Shown: one piece after another, positions 46,836 to 56,116 of the stretch
Layout of the letters: the number at the start of each line of letters is the position of its first letter
Position numbering within the stretch: the stretch's first letter is position 1
Source of the DNA: Pseudoalteromonas sp. Scap06
GTDB taxonomy: Bacteria; Pseudomonadota; Gammaproteobacteria; Enterobacterales; Alteromonadaceae
Direction of reading: 5' to 3'
Assembly (NCBI RefSeq): GCF_013394165.1
Contig: NZ_CP041331.1
Span: 682,001-746,000, forward strand
Length of the DNA: 64,000 nucleotides
Notes under the pieces: model-generated
The model's database searches: none
What the model was told of the DNA's origin: nothing
Seen by the model: the letters and a program-made list of their open reading frames with translations, nothing else
Translations under genes and position numbers: made by a program

Positions 46836-47255
46836 ATGGAAAAATTTGTTAATCACATTCAACTAGGCTATTTGGGCTTGCTGCCGTTTTTAGGCTGTGT
46901 GGGTTGGCCACTTATGTTTGGCAGTAACAGTGTTAATTTAGAGTTTTTTAGTTTTTACAGCATCGCTATTTTAGCGTTTATGGCAGGTAATTTATGGCAT
47001 GCAGGGCAACAAAGCTTTGCCGATGCCATTAAAGCTGTGCTGCCGGTAATTCCTATACCGTTTTTATCATTTTTGCCGATTGAGTGGATGCTTGCTTGGT
47101 TAGGCGCGAGCTTTTGGTTAGTACTGATTTTCGAAAAAGCGTCGATTCATTGGCAGAGTTACCACAAAGATTACCAAAAAATGCGCTTTGTGCTTACATC
47201 TGTGGTGTTTGTGTGTCATATCTTAATTATTGGTATGAGTATTTACCCTAAATAA
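46836..47255 (+). CDS. DUF3429 family membrane protein
   Basis: A 139-residue protein with four or five membrane helices. LGYLGLLPFLGCVGWPLMFG and the tail LVLIFEKASIHWQSYHKDYQ match the family feel of DUF3429. No function is known. It leads a run of three same-strand genes. Confidence 0.75.
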   Translation: MEKFVNHIQLGYLGLLPFLGCVGWPLMFGSNSVNLEFFSFYSIAILAFMAGNLWHAGQQSFADAIKAVLPVIPIPFLSFLPIEWMLAWLGASFWLVLIFEKASIHWQSYHKDYQKMRFVLTSVVFVCHILIIGMSIYPK

Positions 47256-47322
47256 CACGCCATTACTTAACCATTGGTCTGTAATAGGGTAACATCCGCG
47301 CACTGTATTGAGAGGACACCCC

Positions 47323-47715
47323 ATGATAGACCAATTGCGCCAACAGCTTACTGACCTTGGTGAGAATTTTGTAGAAAAAAACGCCGCTTTTAAAATAAAA
47401 GTGATCCCTTTTTTTTGTGCCATTAGCATAAAAAAAGATCATAAAAGCGAAGGTCGTCTTTCTTTTTATTCAAATCAACTCATTGAAATACTAATGGTTG
47501 TGTTGTTTGTATTGTTTGGCTTATCTATATTTGATCCTGACGCAGGATTTACCCATGGTCCTATCCACATTGTTTTTGCTATTTTGATTACCTTTAACCT
47601 AATTTTAAAACAGGTTGCTATTGAGGGTTTAAAAACACGTTTAGCTATGTACAGGTTGCATCAAGCACCTCAGCAAAATGATGAGCCCGAAAAACCAAAC
47701 ACATCTTCACGCTAA
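47323..47715 (+). CDS. Hypothetical membrane protein
   Basis: A 130-residue protein from MIDQLRQQL (AGAGG about 8 bases upstream). It has a soluble N-terminus and two membrane helices, about residues 52-70 (LIEILMVVLFVLFGLS) and about 85-102 (IHIVFAILITFNLIL), then a charged tail. It is not recognised. It overlaps the possible longer start of the next gene. Confidence 0.65.
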   Translation: MIDQLRQQLTDLGENFVEKNAAFKIKVIPFFCAISIKKDHKSEGRLSFYSNQLIEILMVVLFVLFGLSIFDPDAGFTHGPIHIVFAILITFNLILKQVAIEGLKTRLAMYRLHQAPQQNDEPEKPNTSSR

Positions 47716-47716
47716 T

Positions 47717-48526
47717 ATGTATTTAAATCCAAACTGGAACATACTTACGGTAGGTGATGGCGATTTATCGTTTTCAAATGCGCTTTATCGTCATATTAAG
47801 CCAAAAAAGTTAGTGGCATCCACTTACGACGACCAATCAACTATTGAGCAAAAGTACCCAGACAATGCGCTCAATGCTTTAAAGTCGCAAAAGGTAGAAG
47901 TACTTAATAGCTTTGATGTAACCAACCCACAATGTTGGCAAACGCTCGGCCAGCATTTACATAGTTTTGATGTGGTTATTTTTCAATTTCCGCTTATTCC
48001 TGCGTTTGTTGGTCGCGATGCATTTGAACACAATACACGCCATACCAGCATGAACGTACTTAACCGCGCATTACTGCATCAATTTATAAAATACGCCAAT
48101 GAGTTTGCTTTAAATACACAAGGTGCAGGGCTATGTTTCATCACTTCAAAAGATGTTAAACCTTATCGAGAATGGAATATTGAAGGCAGTTTAAATACCC
48201 ATTTAAACGCACAATATCAGGGACAAATGCCATTTGATATTAGTCTCTTTAATGGTTATAAAATTCGCAATGTTGACCGTGATAAACACGTTAAAGACAC
48301 CAGCGGCATTACCTATGTATTTAGTGAAAAACCCTTACCTGAACTAGCTAGCTTGTTAACTTTGCCTGCTTACTTATCCGATAATTATTGCTCGCTATGT
48401 CGTGTAGGGCCGTTTTTAGCTGACGAGGATAAAAGCAAGCATTTTGCTGCTAAAAAACACCTGCAAATGATCAAACTAGAGCAAGACTGGCAGCAATGGT
48501 TAACAGCGTTTTATAAGTCAAGCTAG
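47717..48526 (+). CDS. BMT5-like (DUF2431) Rossmann methyltransferase with C-terminal C2H2 zinc finger
   Basis: 269 residues from Met 47717; a longer start at 47678 is possible, and neither has a good ribosome site. Residues about 7-165 fit the BMT5-like domain of 25S rRNA uridine-N3 methyltransferases: NILTVGDGDLSFSNAL is motif I, VASTYDD and VEVLNSFDVTN follow, and VVIFQFPLI is the FNFPH-like block. The C-terminus carries Cys225 and Cys228 (YCSLC) and His242 and His248 (KHFAAKKH), spaced like a matrin/U1-type C2H2 finger. This suggests RNA binding and methylation. A bacterial substrate is unknown. Its stop overlaps the GMC gene. Confidence 0.8.
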   Translation: MYLNPNWNILTVGDGDLSFSNALYRHIKPKKLVASTYDDQSTIEQKYPDNALNALKSQKVEVLNSFDVTNPQCWQTLGQHLHSFDVVIFQFPLIPAFVGRDAFEHNTRHTSMNVLNRALLHQFIKYANEFALNTQGAGLCFITSKDVKPYREWNIEGSLNTHLNAQYQGQMPFDISLFNGYKIRNVDRDKHVKDTSGITYVFSEKPLPELASLLTLPAYLSDNYCSLCRVGPFLADEDKSKHFAAKKHLQMIKLEQDWQQWLTAFYKSS

Positions 48527-50116
48527 CTTAATTAAGTCAGCTGCTTTTTCGGCAATGGCTATCACACCGGCATTGGTGTTGCCGGTAATTATATGCGGCA
48601 TAATTGAGGCATCAACCACACGCAAATTTTTCACGCCATGTACTTGTAGTTGGCTATTCACTACCGCCATGGCATCTTGCCCCATTTTACAAGTGCCTAC
48701 AGGGTGATATTCAGTCTCGGCCGTTTGCCTAATATACTCAATAAGCTGCTCATTATTGTTAATATCTAGCGGGTAAACCATATTACCTCTAATTACATCA
48801 AATGCTTCACTTTGCATAATCTGCAGTGTTTTTTTAAGCCCCGCTAACATCACGTTTAAATCATCGGGGTGGCTTAAATAATTAGGATCAATAAGTGGAG
48901 CACTCAAGGGGTTAGCATCGGCTAATCGAATCATGCCACGGCTTTTAGGTTGCATAATACTACAGTGAATACTATAACCATGGCCTAGGTGCAGTTTACG
49001 GCTATGGTCATCCACCAGCCCAATTACAAATTCAAGCTGTACGTCGGGTACTTTTGAATCGGAAAATAGCTTTATAAAGGCATGTGATTCTGCAAAATTA
49101 CTAGTAAGCTGCCCTTCACGTTTTACAAACCAATCAACGCATCCTTTTGCAATATTAAACGCCCCACCCGCACTTATACCAAATGTGCCTTTACTGTATT
49201 TAGCTTTATACAATGGCACAACGGTTAAGTGGTCATGAAGGTTCTCTCCAACACCAGAAAGCTCGTTTACTATTTCAATATTATGCTGCTTTAGTTGCTC
49301 TTTAGGGCCAACTCCCGATAGCATTAAAATTTGCGGTGAGTTAATTGCGCCAGCGCTTAAAACCACCTCTTTTTTTGCATGCAATACAACGGCCTTATTG
49401 TTTATAGAAACAGAGACTCCGGTTGCGGTTTTATCGCAAAAAAGTACTTTATTAACGTGTACTTTGCTAAGCACAGTTAGGTTTTTTCGATTTAAATGGG
49501 GGGTTATATACGCTTTTGCCGCGCTACAACGCTCCCCTTGATATTGAGTCACTTGCGATAACCTGGCTCCCACTTGCTGCCCTGCGTTTATATCGCCATT
49601 GTGCGGTACACCTTGTTGTTCGCAGGCGTTTAAAAACAGCTGATTTACAGGGCTTGGCAGGCTTAAATCCTGCACATGTAAAGGGCCATTAACCCCGTGT
49701 ACATCACTTTCAGTAAAGGTTTTATTATTTTCAGCCTTAATGAAATAAGGCAATAAACTCTCATAATCCCAGCCCTCATTGCACAGTGCAGCCCAACTAT
49801 TATAGTCGTGCTTATTACCCCGAATATAAACCATAGCATTAATGGAGCTTGAACCGCCAAGCACTTTGCCACGAGGCATAAATCCGCAGCGGTTATTAAG
49901 TTCTTTTTGAGGTACCGTATTGTAATGCCAGCTATTAATGCCATAAGGCACACTAGCAGCAACCCCTGCAGGCATTTGAACCATTGCACCTTTATCACTG
50001 CCGCCCGCTTCAATTAAGCACACACTCACATTTTTATTTTCAGATAATCGCGATGCAATAACGCAGCCTGCACTGCCTGCGCCAACAACAATGTAATCAA
50101 ATGTAGTGGTATGCAT
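48518..50116 (-). CDS. GMC family oxidoreductase (choline dehydrogenase-like)
   Basis: A 532-residue FAD enzyme starting at MHTTTFDYIVVGAGSAG (GGAGA about 7 bases upstream). The dinucleotide motif VGAGSAGCVIASRLSE and the GMC signature GRGKVLGGSSSINAMVY are present, with YHPVGTCKMG and ITGNTNAG supplying the C-terminal His/Asn region. It oxidises an alcohol; the exact substrate is not clear, with choline or long-chain alcohols possible. It overlaps the preceding convergent gene by 9 bases and diverges from an AraC regulator. Confidence 0.92.
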   Translation of the reverse strand: MHTTTFDYIVVGAGSAGCVIASRLSENKNVSVCLIEAGGSDKGAMVQMPAGVAASVPYGINSWHYNTVPQKELNNRCGFMPRGKVLGGSSSINAMVYIRGNKHDYNSWAALCNEGWDYESLLPYFIKAENNKTFTESDVHGVNGPLHVQDLSLPSPVNQLFLNACEQQGVPHNGDINAGQQVGARLSQVTQYQGERCSAAKAYITPHLNRKNLTVLSKVHVNKVLFCDKTATGVSVSINNKAVVLHAKKEVVLSAGAINSPQILMLSGVGPKEQLKQHNIEIVNELSGVGENLHDHLTVVPLYKAKYSKGTFGISAGGAFNIAKGCVDWFVKREGQLTSNFAESHAFIKLFSDSKVPDVQLEFVIGLVDDHSRKLHLGHGYSIHCSIMQPKSRGMIRLADANPLSAPLIDPNYLSHPDDLNVMLAGLKKTLQIMQSEAFDVIRGNMVYPLDINNNEQLIEYIRQTAETEYHPVGTCKMGQDAMAVVNSQLQVHGVKNLRVVDASIMPHIITGNTNAGVIAIAEKAADLIKLA

Positions 50117-50203
50117 AATTATTCTCCAATTAAAAAACCAGTTTGCATGGAACATCGAATAAAAACTTGTTATTTTTAGACACCCTCACCAAAAGTATAT
50201 TTT

Positions 50204-51205
50204 ATGAGCCGTTTAATTAGAGCCACTTCTTTACAAGGAATAGACCATTTAATTGCAGAACTTGGGGGAGGTTTCGCTGCCATAATGCAGCAGTGCGCCA
50301 TTAATGTGGACTTTAATAAACTAGAGCAAGAGACCCTTACTTACCGCGCGTATGCACAGCTATTAGAGCATTGCGCCAATACACTGAATTGTCCAAATTT
50401 TGGTTTAAAACTAGCAAGCCTGCAAAGCTTTGATATTTTAGGCCATATTGCAATAGCCGCTCAAACAGGCACTAATTTAGCCGAGGCGCTAGATTGGGTG
50501 ATAAAATATTTGCACTTACATACGCCAGCGCTTAATTTAACCACTCACCCACTTGATGATAATGAGCACGTGTTTTTATCATTCGCTATAAATCTCAGGC
50601 CATTACCGGCAATAAACCAAGTAATAGAGCTCACCATTGCATTGGCCATTGCCACTTTAAAAAATATAAGTAATGGCCGTTGTAAGCCACAAAGTGTATT
50701 TTTACCTCATACCCTAGGCGCAAATAAGCAGACCTACCACCAGCATTTTGGCTGTAAGGTTATTACTCATAGAAATAGCGCCGGTGTATTAATTGCCAAA
50801 CAAGACTTAGATTTAACACTTAACGTAACTAAGCAACATAAAACCCAAGCAGCACTTAACTTTTTAGCTGAAAATAATGCTTATAGCCAATCTTTACCCG
50901 CTCAGGTAAGCGCGCTTATTCGCATTATGCTGCCGATATTTCAAAGCGCTAATAATACTATTGCCGCTGCGCTTAATATTCACCCTCGCACCTTGCACCG
51001 AGAACTTAAAAAGCACGATACCAGTTTTGTAAAGCTCAAAGACGCCACTCGCCGCGCCTTATGTGAGCACTATTTATTACAAAACCAATTGTCGGTGACT
51101 CAAATTTCAGAGCTTTTAGGTTATCAGGAGCAAGCCACATTATGTACTAGCATTAAACGTTGGTTTAATTGCTCTGCCCGCGCATTTAGAGCCAAACATT
51201 GTTAA
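50204..51205 (+). CDS. AraC family regulator (OruR/ArgR-like)
   Basis: A 333-residue regulator with a 230-residue N-terminal effector domain of the type found in OruR-like proteins and a C-terminal double HTH: NTIAAALNIHPRTLHRELKK and LSVTQISELLGYQEQATL. It diverges from the GMC oxidoreductase gene over 87 bases, so it probably regulates that gene. Downstream genes are in the same direction. Confidence 0.9.
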   Translation: MSRLIRATSLQGIDHLIAELGGGFAAIMQQCAINVDFNKLEQETLTYRAYAQLLEHCANTLNCPNFGLKLASLQSFDILGHIAIAAQTGTNLAEALDWVIKYLHLHTPALNLTTHPLDDNEHVFLSFAINLRPLPAINQVIELTIALAIATLKNISNGRCKPQSVFLPHTLGANKQTYHQHFGCKVITHRNSAGVLIAKQDLDLTLNVTKQHKTQAALNFLAENNAYSQSLPAQVSALIRIMLPIFQSANNTIAAALNIHPRTLHRELKKHDTSFVKLKDATRRALCEHYLLQNQLSVTQISELLGYQEQATLCTSIKRWFNCSARAFRAKHC

Positions 51206-51241
51206 ACTGCGCCCTTGTTTAAAAACAGCAAAAGGCTAAAC

Positions 51242-52240
51242 ATGAATTTTGTAATTGTAGGTACTAATTTTATTAGCGACACCTTATTGGCAGCGGCTAA
51301 TACACTAAGCAATTTTAATTTATACGGTATTTGCTCTCGCCAAATAAGCAGCGGCGAGCGCTTTTTAGCTAATCATCCAACAAATACCGATGCTAAAATT
51401 TTTACCTCTATTGATGCTGTGTGCCAAGATGAACAAGTAGACGTAGTTTATATAGCGGCGCCAAATAGCCTGCACAGTGCATATGCAATACAGTGTTTAA
51501 AAGCGGGCAAACACGTATTAGGCGAAAAGCCCTCAGCGGCTAATAGCAAGCAACTTGCGGCTATTTTAACTGCGGCAAAGCAACATCAGCGCCTTTACAT
51601 GGAAGCGATGATGACAACGCACTTACCTAATTTTGCGCACTTACAAGCTGCCCTAAAAAAAATAGGCACACCACGTAAGTTTATTGGTCAATTTAGTCAG
51701 TATTCATCACGTTACGACAAGTATAAAAATGGTGAGCGCCCTAATACTTTTTTACCTGAATTTGCTAATGGTGCCTTACTAGATTTGGGTATTTACCCAC
51801 TTTATCTCGTTATTGCATTATGGGGAGCACCACGCTCTGTTCACGCCAGCGGCGTATTACTTGAAAGTGGTGTAGATGGTGCAGGCGATGTGCTTTTAAA
51901 TTATCCCGACAGACAAGCAGTGATCAGCTATTCGAAAATTTCACAAGGCGAAAATATCACTGAAATTCAGGGGGAATTAGGTCGAATTAGAATTGAAGCC
52001 GTGTCGCAGCTTAAAAAAATAGAGTTTATTGCTAACAATGGTCATAAAGAGCTTATCAGCACGGAATTTAACGAGCACTTTATGAAGTACGAACTCGAGA
52101 ACTTTATCAATACCATTGAGCAAAATCAGGGGGAGTCTAGCGTTAATACTCATCAGCTTTCTGTCGATGTAATGCAAGTACTTGACACCGCACGCGCACA
52201 ACTTGGTGTTGTTTACCCAGCAGATTTATCCTCTGAATAA
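51242..52240 (+). CDS. Gfo/Idh/MocA family oxidoreductase
   Basis: A 332-residue NAD(P)-dependent enzyme from MNFVIVGTNF (AAAGG upstream). The Rossmann part is followed by the family motif GKHVLGEKPSA (EKP) and a C-terminal alpha/beta substrate domain. It uses a sugar, inositol or similar polyol; no specific substrate can be read. It follows the AraC gene by 36 bases and may be co-transcribed. Confidence 0.88.
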   Translation: MNFVIVGTNFISDTLLAAANTLSNFNLYGICSRQISSGERFLANHPTNTDAKIFTSIDAVCQDEQVDVVYIAAPNSLHSAYAIQCLKAGKHVLGEKPSAANSKQLAAILTAAKQHQRLYMEAMMTTHLPNFAHLQAALKKIGTPRKFIGQFSQYSSRYDKYKNGERPNTFLPEFANGALLDLGIYPLYLVIALWGAPRSVHASGVLLESGVDGAGDVLLNYPDRQAVISYSKISQGENITEIQGELGRIRIEAVSQLKKIEFIANNGHKELISTEFNEHFMKYELENFINTIEQNQGESSVNTHQLSVDVMQVLDTARAQLGVVYPADLSSE

Positions 52241-52253
52241 AACAAAAACTACC

Positions 52254-52286
52254 GGCTAAGCGATAAGCGTATTTTATCGCTTGGCC
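52254..52286 (+). terminator. Hairpin after the oxidoreductase
   Basis: GGC(T)AAGCGATAA pairs with TTATCGCTT(G)GCC, followed by TTTG. It is a moderate terminator 14 bases after the stop. Confidence 0.65.
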
Positions 52287-52414
52287 TTTGAGCTCACTTT
52301 ACTAAACACTGCTATTTTGAATTAAGCTTAAAAAGATCACAAAATTTGACTTACCTCTGAGATCAAAAGCAGGTAACATGCCGCCAAAATTCATCGCAAT
52401 CTTTAAGGAGATCC

Positions 52415-53281
52415 ATGCAAAAATCAACCAAAGATCTATTACTGGCTATTTTATGCATATTGCTAGCAATGATGACGATTCAGTCAGGCGCGTCACTGGC
52501 TAAACAGCTTTTTCCTATTGTTGGACCTGAGGGCACAACAGCCTTACGTTTAGGGTTTTCGGCCGCTATTTTGTGTTTGATTTTTAAACCATGGAAACAC
52601 TTCCCTGTTGCAAGCCAACGCTTACCCATATTAATTTATGGCTTAAGTTTAGGCGGCATGAATATTCTATTTTATTACGCGATAGAACGTATCCCATTAG
52701 GTATTGGGGTTGCGCTTGAATTTACAGGCCCATTAGCTGTCGCGTTGTTTTCTTCTCGCAGAAAACGTGACTTATTTTGGGTTGCCTGTGCAGTGGCCGG
52801 TATATTATTACTTTTACCTGATATGAAAGGTCAAGACAGCCTTGATCCAGTCGGTGTAGTGCTCGCACTTGCAGCGGGTGCCTGTTGGGCTGGCTATATT
52901 TTATTTGGTAAGAAAACAGGCAGCCAAAGCTCTGGTGGCGCAACGGTTGCGATGGGCATGACCATTTCAGCCATCGTGCTGGTGCCTTATGGCGGCATTT
53001 CACAAAGTGCTGCATTTACTTGGGATATTATTCCATTAGGTATTGCTATCGCCGTGCTTTCAAGCGCCCTGCCTTATACTCTTGAAATGATTACTTTACG
53101 TAATATGTCGCCACAAGGTTTTAGTATTGTAATGAGCCTAGAGCCTGCAATTGCAGCACTCGCTGGCTTAGTTATTTTAGGTGAACTGTTAAGCATTTGG
53201 CAGTGGCTGGCTATTTTACTGGTGATTATTGCCTCGGTAGGTAGTTCAATGTCTAATGGTAAAAAGCAGCCTGCTGCTTAG
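52415..53281 (+). CDS. rhtA: EamA family exporter, RhtA-like (threonine/homoserine efflux)
   Basis: A 288-residue protein with ten membrane helices from two EamA repeats. The start, with LAMMTIQSGASLAKQLFP and then VGPEGTTALRLGFSA, and the central region IERIPLGIGVALEFTGPLA match E. coli RhtA. AAGGAG precedes the ATG. It exports threonine, homoserine or similar amino acids. It is monocistronic. Confidence 0.9.
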   Translation: MQKSTKDLLLAILCILLAMMTIQSGASLAKQLFPIVGPEGTTALRLGFSAAILCLIFKPWKHFPVASQRLPILIYGLSLGGMNILFYYAIERIPLGIGVALEFTGPLAVALFSSRRKRDLFWVACAVAGILLLLPDMKGQDSLDPVGVVLALAAGACWAGYILFGKKTGSQSSGGATVAMGMTISAIVLVPYGGISQSAAFTWDIIPLGIAIAVLSSALPYTLEMITLRNMSPQGFSIVMSLEPAIAALAGLVILGELLSIWQWLAILLVIIASVGSSMSNGKKQPAA

Positions 53282-53615
53282 AGTTTAATAATTTAATTGC
53301 GTCATGAACTATCATGGCGCAACTTCTCATCTCCTATTTTACAACTCCCTCTTAGTATAACTAAGCCTGCGTTTTATCTCTCCTTTCACACCATTCATTG
53401 TTGCACTTAAAACAATATATACCATCTACTGTGTGTGCATTATTTATACAAACACCTTGTTATATTTAAACTTTAAATTTAAGTAAAAACCCACGGTTTA
53501 ATTTTTATTCTAAAAAAGTGAATTAAAATTCATATTTTTATTTCCATCAACAAAACTCCCTGATACTATTAGTGCTCATTTATTAACGTACTAAATCTAA
53601 CTGGGATCAATTTTT
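53282..53615. other. Spacer between rhtA and TonB receptor
   Basis: 334 bases with no gene. An 11-base imperfect hairpin (TTGCGTCATGA with TCATGGCGCAA, 53297-53322) after rhtA is a weak terminator candidate. The 3' half is very AT-rich and should hold the receptor promoter; no Fur box was found. Confidence 0.5.
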
Positions 53616-56030
53616 ATGTTTAAACCAAGCCTGTTAACCTTGGCTGTATCAAGCGCACTGAGCGGTGTATTATTTAGCGGTAATGCAACAGCACAAGAGC
53701 AAATTATTGAAAAAAATAAATCGCTTGAAGTTATTGAGGTTACAGCAACACGCCGAAGTGGCTCTATTCAGGCTGCGCCTCTTAACATTACTGCGCTTGA
53801 TGCCGATGTAATGAAAGACCAAAATATCAGCGAATTAGCCGATGTAGCGCGTTGGGTGCCAGGTTTAACAATTACTGATCAAGGTGGTCGCTCTGGCTCA
53901 CCTATTATAGTTCGCGGTTTAAATACAAATTCATCAGGCCCTTCATCAGATGGCGGCACGGTAGCCACTTACATTAACGAAATTCCAGTATCGGTAGATA
54001 TGCGCCTTGTTGATGTAGAACGAGTGGAAGTACTTATTGGGCCACAAGGCACACTATACGGGGCTGGTACATTAGGTGGCGCTATTCGCTACATGCTTAA
54101 AGAGCCAGAGCTTGATTTTATATCAGGTGAAGTATTTGGTGATGTTTTTCAAACTAAAGAAAGTGATTCAATCGGCGGCGAAGCCGGTTTTATCTTCAAC
54201 TTACCATTAATTGAAGACAAACTGGCGGTACGTACCAGCTTAAATATTTATGAAGACCCAGGGTTTATTGACTACGCCTACACCGTTCGTGAACCAGGTG
54301 TGTCGATCACCGACCCTGATTGGACAAACCTTGATGCAGTAAACAGCAATCTTAAAAATGTAAAAGACGCCAACGGTGAAACCACCACAACTGGGCGTAT
54401 TTCATTACGTTACAAGGCAAACGAGTCATTCGAAGGCACATTAAACTACTTCTATCAAAAGCAAGACACCGAAGGTCGCTCAATTGTTCATCACAATAGC
54501 CTAAACGAAAATAATGGTTTAAATGATCGCATCGGCAAATACGAGTCAGCGTACCGTTTTGAAGAGCCACGGGAAAAAGAAGATCAATTACTCAGCCTTG
54601 AACTTAAAGCCGACTTAGGTTTTGCTGAGCTGGTATCAGCTACCGGTATTTCACACTTTGAAGCCGATGGTCAACGCGACCAAACTGACCTTTTAATTCG
54701 TTTAGACTATGGCTACGAAGAGTTTCCTTCGTTTTCGGCATTTACCCGTGAATTAGACGAAGTCGATACCTTCACTCAAGAGCTACGTTTGGTCTCACAA
54801 AGCGATAGCGACCTAAGCTGGATTGTTGGTGGTTTTTACAATAAAACCGATACCGACGCATCAAGCAGAGAGTTTACGCCAGGCTTTGATCAGTTCGCAG
54901 TTGATAATTTTGGTGGCGCACAGCTAAGACCAGACTCTTTAGAGTATTTAGAAATTACTGGCAGCAAAGTCACTGAGTCTGCACTTTTTGGTGAAGTGGG
55001 TTACCAGGTAACCGATAAACTCGACATTACCATTGGCGCGCGTTTTTACGAATACGACGTAGAATCAAAAGCGGCTTTTGATTTCCCATTAGCAAATACC
55101 TTGTATGAAGGTACTGCACCTGATGCAATTTCAGTTAACTTTGAAGAGAACGAAGCCGGTGACAACGGTAATCTGTTCAAATTTAATGCTAAATACCAAT
55201 TTACAGATTCAGTGATGGCGTATGCAACTATAAGTGAAGGATTTAGAATTGGTGGCTCAAATGGCTTAGTGCCTTGCCCTACACCTCTACCTGAAGACCA
55301 ACAAACAGGCTGTGGTAAACCAGATGAAATGCTATACGATGCCGATACAACCACTAACTATGAGCTAGGTTTTAAAAGTACCTGGATGAGAAGCCAATTA
55401 CACTTTAACGCCGCCCTATTCAATGTAGATTGGGATAACGCACAAATTGCCGGTGCGACAATAGTAGGCCAATTACCTTACTTATCAAATGCTGGTAGCG
55501 CAAATGCGAAAGGGATTGAAATTGCCACGCGTGCAATTTTATCAGACTCATTTACAGCCTATGCAACTTATGCCTATACAAAAGCAGAACTAACCTCAGA
55601 CGCTCCGTATTTATTTAATGCCGATGGCACTGATGGCGCAAAAGATGGCGACCGTTTACCGGGCTCACCTGAGCACCAGTTCTCTATGGGTATTAACTAC
55701 CAAACAGAAGTGTTTAACGACAAAACCCTTGATATTAACTATGGTTTAACCGCACAAAGTGATGTAATTTCAAAAGTAGGCCTACGTGACAACGGTGAAG
55801 CACTCCCGGGTTATAGCTTAAGTAATATTTCAGCTAAATTAACCGCCGATGCGTGGTCGACTACTTTATATGTAGATAACCTATTTAATAAATATGCGGT
55901 TACTTCTGTTCGTCGTTCAGATGCGGATATTACAACAGCCAATGGCGCAGACATACAACGTAACTATGGTTACTTTATTAATCGCCCGCTTACTATTGGC
56001 ATTAAATTTAACTATCAGTTTGAAATATAA
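53616..56030 (+). CDS. TonB-dependent receptor
   Basis: An 804-residue outer-membrane receptor. A signal peptide of about 26 residues ends at ATAQ. A TonB box EVIEVTATRR follows at about residues 37-46, then the plug with PIIVRGLNTN and GTLGGAIRYMLKEP, and a C-terminal barrel ending IKFNYQFEI. It resembles the many Alteromonadales receptors for oligosaccharides or other nutrients, but no ligand is evident. It lies 86 bases upstream of a TPR-sulfotransferase, a common marine pairing. A 17-base perfect hairpin follows. Confidence 0.92.
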   Translation: MFKPSLLTLAVSSALSGVLFSGNATAQEQIIEKNKSLEVIEVTATRRSGSIQAAPLNITALDADVMKDQNISELADVARWVPGLTITDQGGRSGSPIIVRGLNTNSSGPSSDGGTVATYINEIPVSVDMRLVDVERVEVLIGPQGTLYGAGTLGGAIRYMLKEPELDFISGEVFGDVFQTKESDSIGGEAGFIFNLPLIEDKLAVRTSLNIYEDPGFIDYAYTVREPGVSITDPDWTNLDAVNSNLKNVKDANGETTTTGRISLRYKANESFEGTLNYFYQKQDTEGRSIVHHNSLNENNGLNDRIGKYESAYRFEEPREKEDQLLSLELKADLGFAELVSATGISHFEADGQRDQTDLLIRLDYGYEEFPSFSAFTRELDEVDTFTQELRLVSQSDSDLSWIVGGFYNKTDTDASSREFTPGFDQFAVDNFGGAQLRPDSLEYLEITGSKVTESALFGEVGYQVTDKLDITIGARFYEYDVESKAAFDFPLANTLYEGTAPDAISVNFEENEAGDNGNLFKFNAKYQFTDSVMAYATISEGFRIGGSNGLVPCPTPLPEDQQTGCGKPDEMLYDADTTTNYELGFKSTWMRSQLHFNAALFNVDWDNAQIAGATIVGQLPYLSNAGSANAKGIEIATRAILSDSFTAYATYAYTKAELTSDAPYLFNADGTDGAKDGDRLPGSPEHQFSMGINYQTEVFNDKTLDINYGLTAQSDVISKVGLRDNGEALPGYSLSNISAKLTADAWSTTLYVDNLFNKYAVTSVRRSDADITTANGADIQRNYGYFINRPLTIGIKFNYQFEI

Positions 56031-56051
56031 TTAAACGATAAGTTTAAGTAC

Positions 56052-56087
56052 AATCAAGAGGCTCAAATTAATTTGAGCCTCTTGATT
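56052..56087 (+). terminator. Strong terminator after TonB receptor
   Basis: A perfect 17-base stem (AATCAAGAGGCTCAAAT and its complement) around TA, followed by TTG. It lies between the receptor and the sulfotransferase and should reduce but not exclude read-through. Confidence 0.85.
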
Positions 56088-56116
56088 TTGTAAGTATATT
56101 ATTTATAAGAGTATTC

